Positions 26,724 through 31,997 of a stretch of 31,997 nucleotides of DNA are shown one piece after another. The DNA is taken from contig JAEUNV010000105.1 of the NCBI GenBank assembly GCA_016790385.1, positions 1 through 31,997 on the forward strand, read 5' to 3'. Positions within the stretch are counted from its first letter, which is position 1, and every line of letters begins with the position of its first letter. The notes beneath the pieces are model-generated. The model worked only from the letters and a program-made list of their open reading frames with translations. It did not search any database and had not been told where the DNA came from. This stretch comes from Zoogloea sp. (GTDB taxonomy: Bacteria > Pseudomonadota > Gammaproteobacteria > Burkholderiales > Rhodocyclaceae). The translations under genes and the position numbers were made by a program.

Positions 26724-27175
26724 GATGGATGTACCAGAGGACAAATTGAAGTGCGATGCGGCAGTAACGCGGTGGGCGGGAGAAAGGATTGACGCGGGAC
26801 TGTAAGCGTAGATTTCGCTGTGTCCTTCGGCCGTTCGCCAGGACGACCTGGGGCGGAGGACGTGCGTGAGCGCTCAGCCTGGCGTTGCGCCCCGTCGGCA
26901 AGCAGCGAGAGATGGCCCGTTTCCGTCCGGAACCGCCCACGGGCTTCGGTCGCATTAAGAATTCAGGCGGTCAATGGCGATGCCGTCGCCGCAACTGAAA
27001 GGGAAAACAATGGCCGGATGGGCTCGATATTGAGCTGCGCCCGCTGGTACTTACCCTCCGCCCGGGGGGCGCTGCATCGACGGCCCTTCGGCCAGGCGGC
27101 GAGCTGGCACACGCCTGCCAAGGCCCGGGAGAATGGAAAGGGGTATCTGCGGGAGCGTTTAAATGGCCCGGCTTT
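26724..27175. other. 452-bp stretch without a supported gene
   Basis: Between the start of the SH3 gene and the end of the thioesterase gene, both on the minus strand. Open frames here lack family signal and ribosome binding sites. GCGCCC and GGGCGC near 27040-27072 could pair loosely. I recognise no RNA gene, repeat or transposon remnant. Confidence 0.4.
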
Positions 27176-27607
27176 TCAAGGCGAGCCAGCGGTGCGGGCC
27201 TTGAATCCGGCAGGTACACCGACGGGCCGCTTGGTTTGGTAGTCAAAGAAGATGATGCCGGTCTTGCCTCTCGCAACTTCGCGTCCGCTTGTCTTTTCGG
27301 TGGCTTGCCAGACGAGGTCGCAGCCATATTTGTTGAAGTCAGCGGGGGCCATGGCGAACACCAGGGTTTCACCGTGAAAGGCCTCGGACTTGTACTGCAG
27401 GCCGGCGTCGGCGACGACGATGCCCACTCCCTCCACATTCAGTTCCGTGTAGCCGAGGCTGTTGAGAAAGCGTACCCGGGCTTCAGACACCAGGCCCACC
27501 AGCGCCGCGTTGTCGAGGTGGTGACCATAGTTGATGTGGCTGATATAGATGGGGATTTCGGTGGAGAAGATGAAACGTTCGGGCAGGTCGATGAGTATGC
27601 GGGCCAT
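27176..27607 (-). CDS. Acyl-CoA thioesterase-like hotdog protein (4HBT family)
   Basis: 143 residues in a single hotdog fold. The N-terminal region has the pattern FSTEIPIYISHINYGHHLDNAALVGLVSEARVRFL. In classic 4-hydroxybenzoyl-CoA thioesterases the catalytic Asp lies in a D-x-N-x-H-xN motif. Here the aligned stretch reads SHINYGHHLDNA, with Asn and His present and Ser near the Asp position. It probably hydrolyses or binds acyl-CoA in the cytoplasm. No clear Shine-Dalgarno is seen. It is divergent from nikR across 131 bp. Confidence 0.8.
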   Translation of the reverse strand: MARILIDLPERFIFSTEIPIYISHINYGHHLDNAALVGLVSEARVRFLNSLGYTELNVEGVGIVVADAGLQYKSEAFHGETLVFAMAPADFNKYGCDLVWQATEKTSGREVARGKTGIIFFDYQTKRPVGVPAGFKARTAGSP

Positions 27608-27738
27608 GACGTGTTGTGCAAGCTTGAGTTTGATGAGTTCGGAGATTATCCCAGCCTGTGGGCGCTTGGGTTCCAGCCGATTGCGGACGATATCTCCGGC
27701 AGGCAGAATGTCCCGACTGCCCGCCTCTGGAGTTGCCC

Positions 27739-28227
27739 GTGGAGCGATTTACGATATCCCTGGACGAGGAGCTGGCCAGGGCCTTTGATGCCCTGATTCT
27801 GGATCGGGGCTACTCGAACCGGTCTGAGGCGGTGCGAGACATCCTACGCACCCATATCGAAGCCAGCCGCCTGGCCCGGGAGGATGCGCCCCATTGCATC
27901 GCCAACTTGTCCTACGTTTACAACCATCATGAACGGGAGCTGGCGGAACGGGTGACTCACGCCCAACACGAGCGTCATGATCTTTGCGTGGCGACCCTGC
28001 ATGCCCACCTGGATCACGACAACTGTATGGAAAGTGTCATCCTGCGGGGCGCAACTGGGGACGTGCGGGCGTTTGCCGATGCGCTCATCGCCAAGCCCGG
28101 CGTGCGCCATGGCGCGCTCAACCTCGTGACGGCGGACTGTCGGAGCGCACCGCATTCCCATGATGAGCGGTCCGGAGTGAAAGGCACCGCGTCCTTGCCC
28201 CACGTGCATTACCGTCCCCGAAGCTGA
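27739..28227 (+). CDS. nikR: Nickel-responsive transcriptional regulator NikR
   Basis: 162 residues from GTG 27739, supported by GGAG at 27729-27732. The N-terminal ribbon-helix-helix domain is VERFTISLDEELARAFDALILDRGYSNRSEAVRDILR. The C-terminal ACT-like nickel domain contains HERHDLCVATLHAHLDHDNC. This keeps the four high-affinity nickel ligands known from E. coli NikR (His76, His87, His89, Cys95). E. coli NikR is 133 residues. This one has an extra C-terminal tail of about 25 residues with several His (APHSHDE, LPHVHYRPRS). It represses nickel uptake genes when nickel is plentiful; its likely target is the permease gene 80 bp downstream. Confidence 0.95.
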   Translation: MERFTISLDEELARAFDALILDRGYSNRSEAVRDILRTHIEASRLAREDAPHCIANLSYVYNHHERELAERVTHAQHERHDLCVATLHAHLDHDNCMESVILRGATGDVRAFADALIAKPGVRHGALNLVTADCRSAPHSHDERSGVKGTASLPHVHYRPRS

Positions 28228-28235
28228 CAGGCGCC

Positions 28236-28271
28236 GTATGCCCGGCCAAGACATGGTATGTTGCTGTATGA
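28236..28271 (+). promoter_or_regulatory. Triple GTATG direct repeat upstream of the nickel permease
   Basis: GTATG occurs at 28236-28240, 28256-28260 and 28266-28270, spaced 20 and 10 bp, so on one helical face. The last is GTATGA, identical to one half-site of the E. coli NikR operator (GTATGA-N16-TCATAC). The inverted half-site is not present at the expected distance. It is a candidate NikR or other regulator site between nikR and the permease. Confidence 0.35.
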
Positions 28272-28307
28272 ACTAAACTTCAATCTTCTTACTCGCTACC
28301 CGCGTTG

Positions 28308-29129
28308 ATGCCTGTGCACGACCTTCCCACCGATAGCCTTGCGTTTGTCCTGCTGGTGTTCATGCTGGGGTTGAAGCATGGATTCGACGCGGATCATCTG
28401 GCCACCATAGACGGTCTGACCCGTTATAACGCGCCCATCCGGCCGCGTCTGGCTCGCTTCTGCGGGAGTCTGTTTTCCATCGGGCATGGTGCTGTGGTGG
28501 TGGCCATTGCCATAGGGGCGAGCCTGTTATCACGGGGTTGGGCTGCTCCGGAGTGGCTGGAAAGCACGGGAACCTGGATTTCAATCGGTTTCCTGATCCT
28601 CCTGGGGGGGCTCAACCTGCGGGCGGTTTGCGTGGCCCAGCCCCACGAGATGGTGCGCCCGGTGGGGCTCAAAGGGCGCTGGGCGGGGCGGCTTGGGCGG
28701 GCGTCTCAGCCGGGAGGCGTTGCGCTCGTGGGTGCTTTGTTTGCCCTGTCCTTTGACACCGTAAGTCAGGCTGCTCTCTTTGCAATGGCCGGAGTCCAGG
28801 CGGGGAGCTGGATACCGGCGGCGGGTCTGGGATTGACCTTCACGGGCGGCATGCTCCTTGCTGATGGCGCGAACGGTTTTTGGATCGCGCGCCTGATCGC
28901 CCGTGCCGATGCCACGGCACGCATCGCCTCCCGGGTAATGGGGCTGGCCGTGGCCGGCGTCAGCTTGCTGGTGGCGGCCTGGAGTTTGGCGCGGCTGCTT
29001 GCGCCTTCCCTTGACGCCTGGGGAGAAGGCAAGGCGCTATTCTTCGGACTGCTGGTAATGGCTGTGGTCTTTGCCAGCTTCTTCATCGGTGTGCGTCTTG
29101 CCCGCAGCGCTCCGATGCTGACTGATTGA
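28308..29129 (+). CDS. NiCoT-family nickel/cobalt permease
   Basis: 273 residues from ATG 28308 (a TTG one codon earlier is possible), with about seven membrane helices. The metal-selective signature of the NiCoT (HoxN/NixA) family is visible as LKHGFDADHLATIDGLTR, the H-x4-DH motif in helix II. FCGSLFSIGHGAVVV and GALFALSFDTVSQAALFAM match the other conserved NiCoT segments. It is somewhat shorter than typical members (about 330-350 residues). It imports Ni2+ or Co2+ across the inner membrane. Placement right after nikR argues for nickel. The function would supply hydrogenase or urease made elsewhere. Confidence 0.9.
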   Translation: MPVHDLPTDSLAFVLLVFMLGLKHGFDADHLATIDGLTRYNAPIRPRLARFCGSLFSIGHGAVVVAIAIGASLLSRGWAAPEWLESTGTWISIGFLILLGGLNLRAVCVAQPHEMVRPVGLKGRWAGRLGRASQPGGVALVGALFALSFDTVSQAALFAMAGVQAGSWIPAAGLGLTFTGGMLLADGANGFWIARLIARADATARIASRVMGLAVAGVSLLVAAWSLARLLAPSLDAWGEGKALFFGLLVMAVVFASFFIGVRLARSAPMLTD

Positions 29130-29427
29130 GCATTGCCAGGAATCGCACGGTTTGCGGACAACTGGGCTTTCTCCCCGCGAAGCCCCGGCAATTCGGCACA
29201 ATACGCATCCCTTTTCTTGAGTGATCGGAGTGCCGCCAGGCGTTCGGGCCGGCACGGCGCTTTCCTTTGCGAGTAACATTCACCCCCGCTTGAGTCTATG
29301 CTCGGCGGCCATGTCATACCGCTGTGATCCTTTCGCCCCTTGAATTTTTTCGGTATCCCTGTCGTGCCCCTTCCCGCCGCAAGCGGCCCGGCTCGCCGTT
29401 GCGGGTCCGCATGTGCCTGATTCCACG
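29130..29427. other. 298-bp intergenic region upstream of tonB
   Basis: No gene, cobalamin riboswitch box or clear Fur-type site was recognised. ACAATA near 29200 could be part of a weak promoter, but no matched -35 is present. GC content is lower than in the flanking genes around 29275-29360. Confidence 0.35.
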
Positions 29428-30165
29428 ATGATGGACAGGAGGTTTGTGAATGCGCTTGGGCTGTCACTCTTGGTCCACGGCCTTGTGCTCGGGTTCGGCG
29501 CGCGTGCGCCGGTAAAGGAATCGCCACGCATTCTTGAGGCCAGGCTTGTCGCGGAGTCGCCACCGCCGACTCCACCGGAGCCCGCTCACCTCCAAGCGAC
29601 AAAGCCGGCCGGGCCTGCCGCCGAGCAACGACGACCCCAGCGGCCGCAGAAGCATGCTGAGGCTCCTGCGCCGCATCCCGTGCCAATGCCTCGCCCGATG
29701 ATCAATCGGCAGGCCGAGCCAAGCGCTCCGGCACTTGTTGCGTCTGCGTCCTCCGCAGCGGTTTCCGCTAGCCCTGCCGTATCGGAGCCCGCTGCACCGG
29801 CTCCGCCCGTGGCGTCGAATCGAGCGGGAGGCCCTGCCGGCTCGTCCGGCGCCGCCGGTGCGGTCGCCTATTCGCCCCCCGGTTTGGGCGCCAGTTATCT
29901 TCACAATCCAAAACCGGCCTATCCCCTGCTGGCTCGTCGCCGCGGGCTTGAAGGGGTGGTGCGCCTCGATGTCCGGGTGTCCGCGGAGGGCATTCCCATT
30001 GCGGTCAAGGTGCGCGAGAGTTCGGGGCATGAATCTCTGGATGAAGCAGCCCTGACTGCTGTCTGGCACTGGCGCTTCTCGCCGGCGCGGCGGGGCGGGG
30101 AGGCCGTTGAGGGGGCAGTGGTTGTTCCCGTTCGTTTCAACCTTGAGGGCGAAACTGCTGGTTGA
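29428..30165 (+). CDS. TonB-like energy transducer
   Basis: 245 residues from ATG 29428 (GTG 29413, ATG 29431 and GTG 29446 are alternatives; AGGAGG at 29437-29442 is too close to the last one). The N-terminal membrane anchor is RRFVNALGLSLLVHGLVLGFGA. A long Pro/Ala-rich periplasmic linker with many P-x-P units spans about 40-160. The C-terminal TonB domain begins at NPKPAYPLLARRRGLEGVVRLDVRVS and ends WHWRFSPARRGG...VVVPVRFNL. TonB passes proton-motive energy to outer-membrane receptors and needs ExbB/ExbD, which are not in this window. Proximity to nikR and a nickel permease suggests metal uptake, an inference only. Confidence 0.88.
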   Translation: MMDRRFVNALGLSLLVHGLVLGFGARAPVKESPRILEARLVAESPPPTPPEPAHLQATKPAGPAAEQRRPQRPQKHAEAPAPHPVPMPRPMINRQAEPSAPALVASASSAAVSASPAVSEPAAPAPPVASNRAGGPAGSSGAAGAVAYSPPGLGASYLHNPKPAYPLLARRRGLEGVVRLDVRVSAEGIPIAVKVRESSGHESLDEAALTAVWHWRFSPARRGGEAVEGAVVVPVRFNLEGETAG

Positions 30166-30203
30166 GCAGCAATCCGTCCATTTGACTGCACCTGGAGCGC
30201 GAA

Positions 30204-30821
30204 ATGTCTTTTCACCTGTGGTTGGGTTTCCTGGCGGCCACTCTCGTGGTTGCTCTGTCACCCGGGCCGGGAGCGGTGCTAAGCATGAGCGTCGGCCTGC
30301 GTCACGGCTATTGGCACGCGCTTGCGGGGATTGCCGGTCTTCAGACTGCGCTGCTCCTACAATTGACCCTGGTGGCGACGGGGCTGGGTGCGCTCCTTGC
30401 CGCTTCCGAGACGGCCTTCGTGGTGGTGAAGCTGGCCGGGGCCGCCTATCTCGTCTGGCTTGGTATCCGGAAATGGAACGACCGAACAGTGGCCGGGCAG
30501 GAGCCGACTGAGCCCGATCTTCCCGAGGGGTTCTACCGACAAGGTATTCTGGTCAATCTGGGCAACCCCAAGGCTATTGTCTTCATTGCGGCGCTTGTGC
30601 CTCAGTTCATTGACCCATCGGCGCCGCAGATCCCCCAGTTCCTGATCATTGCCGCGACGACGTGCACGGTCGACACGACGGTGATGTCGTGTTACGCCCT
30701 GCTCGCAAGCCGTTTCCGGCGGGTAACGGGAAGTCCCCGGGCGGCCGTTCTCCAGAACCGAATCTTTGGTGGCTTGTTCATCGGCGCCGGCCTGCTTTTG
30801 GCGGGAAGCTCAAGGCACTGA
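30204..30821 (+). CDS. LysE/RhtB family amino-acid exporter
   Basis: 205 residues from ATG 30204, with GGAG 8 bp upstream. The LysE-family start (LWLGFLAATLVVALSPGPGAVLSMSVGLRHGYWHAL) contains the SPGP motif. LAGAAYLVWLGIRKW and a later ILVNLGNPKAIVFIAALVPQFI are typical of RhtB. About six membrane helices are predicted. It exports amino acids such as threonine, homoserine or lysine; substrate unknown. The stop codon directly abuts the stop of the convergent HDOD gene (TGATCA), with no room for a terminator. Confidence 0.92.
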   Translation: MSFHLWLGFLAATLVVALSPGPGAVLSMSVGLRHGYWHALAGIAGLQTALLLQLTLVATGLGALLAASETAFVVVKLAGAAYLVWLGIRKWNDRTVAGQEPTEPDLPEGFYRQGILVNLGNPKAIVFIAALVPQFIDPSAPQIPQFLIIAATTCTVDTTVMSCYALLASRFRRVTGSPRAAVLQNRIFGGLFIGAGLLLAGSSRH

Positions 30822-31634
30822 TCATCGAGCGGCAGCAGCCTCGGTCGCCAATCCTTCCAGCGTTGATTCGTCCAGGGCCAGTTCCGCCTCCACCACTTCC
30901 GCCCAGTCGACCCAATCTGGTGACACGCCGTCGCGAAGCCGCCGTCCGGTGGCAAGCAGCATGGCAAGTCGTCGTGGCGTCTCGGCCAATCTCATCGCGC
31001 CTTTGGGATCATGATGGGCGCGGATCGCCTCGCAGACGTCCGCTGGCAGTTTCCAGTTGCGGGCAACCAGGAAGGACGCCGCGGCATGCTCGGTGCCAAC
31101 GAGTGCGTCCAACGCTCGAGTGCCTGCTTCCAGGGCTGCGCCGCAGGCGTGCAGCAGTGCTGAATGCTCCGGGTTGCGCTTCAGGATCACCGCTATTCCC
31201 GCGTCTTGCATCAACGCCGCCAGGTAAGCGGCGTCGGCCAAAGCCCTGAAGGGGGTATGGCGGCTGGCCGCGTAGCTCAACTCGGCTGCCCTGGCGCTGG
31301 CCGACCACAACGCCTCGACTGCCGCCGCGTCCAGACCGCTGCATTGGCTGCGGAGCGCCGTGCTTGCGGCGGTTGCCATCGTGCGAGTCCGTCCGAGCAT
31401 GTTGATTGCATCCAGGGCGGAGCGGGGGGCGCTGCGAGGGCGGAACACCGGAGAGTTGGCCACGCGTAGCAGCGCGCCGGTGATCGCGGGGTCCTGGCTG
31501 ATTGCCGCAGCCAACTCCCGTGGGCCGGCATTCTCATCCGCCGCGGCGGCCTGGAGCCGGAGAAATCCGGGGCCTGGAGCGGGGAGCACAACGCCGCTGG
31601 CGAGCACTGCTTCTATGAGCACATCCTTATCCAC
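30822..31634 (-). CDS. HDOD domain protein
   Basis: 270 residues from GTG 31634, with GAGG 7 bp upstream. It fits the HDOD domain: PGPGFLRLQAAAADENAGPRELAAAISQDPAITGALLRVANSPVF near the N-terminus, AINMLGRTRTMATAAS, and ALMQDAGIAVILKRNPEHS. HDOD is an HD-related helical domain that usually lacks catalytic metal ligands and is linked to signalling (second messenger or chemotaxis) proteins. Here it stands alone without GGDEF, EAL or receiver domains. Its role is unknown. It is convergent with the LysE gene and divergent from the tRNA operon. Confidence 0.88.
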   Translation of the reverse strand: MDKDVLIEAVLASGVVLPAPGPGFLRLQAAAADENAGPRELAAAISQDPAITGALLRVANSPVFRPRSAPRSALDAINMLGRTRTMATAASTALRSQCSGLDAAAVEALWSASARAAELSYAASRHTPFRALADAAYLAALMQDAGIAVILKRNPEHSALLHACGAALEAGTRALDALVGTEHAAASFLVARNWKLPADVCEAIRAHHDPKGAMRLAETPRRLAMLLATGRRLRDGVSPDWVDWAEVVEAELALDESTLEGLATEAAAAR

Positions 31635-31708
31635 AAGGGGCCTCGTTTTTGCGTTTTGCCGATCTCGCTATTACAGCACAGGGCAGGAAAACATTTTGGA
31701 AAATGCGT

Positions 31709-31737
31709 TTGACAGTGCCCGGCCCGGTGCCTATAAT
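31709..31737 (+). promoter_or_regulatory. Consensus sigma-70 promoter of the tRNA-Tyr/Gly operon
   Basis: TTGACA (31709-31714), a 17-bp spacer, and TATAAT (31732-31737). Both hexamers match consensus perfectly. A GCGCGC discriminator follows, typical of stringently controlled stable-RNA promoters. The tRNA-Tyr 5' end is 16 bp after the -10. Confidence 0.92.
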
Positions 31738-31752
31738 GCGCGCTTCTCGCTT

Positions 31753-31838
<86 letters not shown>

Positions 31839-31909
31839 CAGTTTTGTTGTTCGCTCCGTCTGTGGGTTTCCATGGCGAGGGCGGTGAATGTGAGTCGTGG
31901 CGTTGTATA

Positions 31910-31983
31910 GCGGGTGTAGCTCAATGGTAGAGCAGAAGCCTTCCAAGCTTATGACGAGGGTTCGATTCCCTTCACCCGCTCCA
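31910..31983 (+). tRNA. tRNA-Gly (anticodon TCC)
   Basis: 74 nt. The acceptor GCGGGTG pairs with CACCCGC, the anticodon loop CTTCCAA gives TCC, the T arm is GAGGG-TTCGATT-CCCTT, and CCA is encoded. It lies 72 bp after tRNA-Tyr with no terminator between, so it is probably co-transcribed. The Tyr-Gly order is the start of the well known Tyr-Gly-Thr-tuf stable-RNA/EF-Tu operon. The rest would lie beyond the window, which is an inference. Confidence 0.95.
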
Positions 31984-31997
31984 TTGAGTGTGTGAGG

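Noticed and set aside
26820-27242. A 140-codon plus-strand frame between the SH3 and thioesterase genes
   Set aside because: It has no ribosome binding site and no recognisable domain, and it overlaps the end of the thioesterase gene on the other strand.
29130-29427. Cobalamin riboswitch or Fur box before tonB
   Set aside because: No B12-box core and no good match to the 19-bp Fur consensus was found on either strand.

Overview
This is a GC-rich bacterial chromosome segment whose gene content and order point to a betaproteobacterium. Conserved blocks are M16-M16-rsmD-coaD-ferredoxin, lolB-ispE-tRNA-Gln-prs-rplY-pth, and a tRNA-Tyr/tRNA-Gly pair. Rhodocyclales-like is my best guess, from family knowledge only. 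The window is mostly core metabolism, with an accessory stretch around 22-30 kb. I see no phage, insertion sequence, CRISPR array or toxin system.

Layout. 1-3.9 kb (+): a 5'-truncated zinc M16 peptidase, its inactive M16 partner, rsmD, coaD and a 2[4Fe-4S] ferredoxin form a tight operon ending in a long hairpin. 4.0-6.9 kb (-): a dynamin-like GTPase and mutM. 7.0-12.6 kb (+): a secreted TPR protein, lolB, ispE, tRNA-Gln with terminator, prs with terminator, rplY and pth. 12.7-14.4 kb (+): a chemoreceptor whose periplasmic domain carries a CxxCH haem-attachment motif. 14.4-19.3 kb (-): a five-gene branched-chain amino-acid-type ABC transporter (livG, livF, livK, livH, livM in transcription order), preceded by a possible 44-residue membrane ORF. 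19.5-21.4 kb (+): ilvD, ending in a 27-bp perfect hairpin shared with a convergent GNAT gene.

22.0-30.2 kb is the least ordinary part. It holds a membrane protein with 13-residue tryptophan repeats and a zinc ribbon, then hypF, an SH3-domain protein, a thioesterase, nikR, a NiCoT-type nickel permease and a tonB. HypF (NiFe-hydrogenase maturation), NikR (nickel sensor) and the permease suggest a nickel-handling neighbourhood, although no hydrogenase or urease gene lies in the window. 30.2-32.0 kb: a LysE/RhtB exporter abuts a convergent HDOD gene. Then a promoter with perfect -35 and -10 hexamers drives tRNA-Tyr and tRNA-Gly.

Most genes are recognisable housekeeping functions. The best candidates for something undescribed are the tryptophan-repeat/zinc-ribbon protein, the haem-type chemoreceptor, the asymmetric LivG/LivF ATPase pair and the small ORF upstream of livG.
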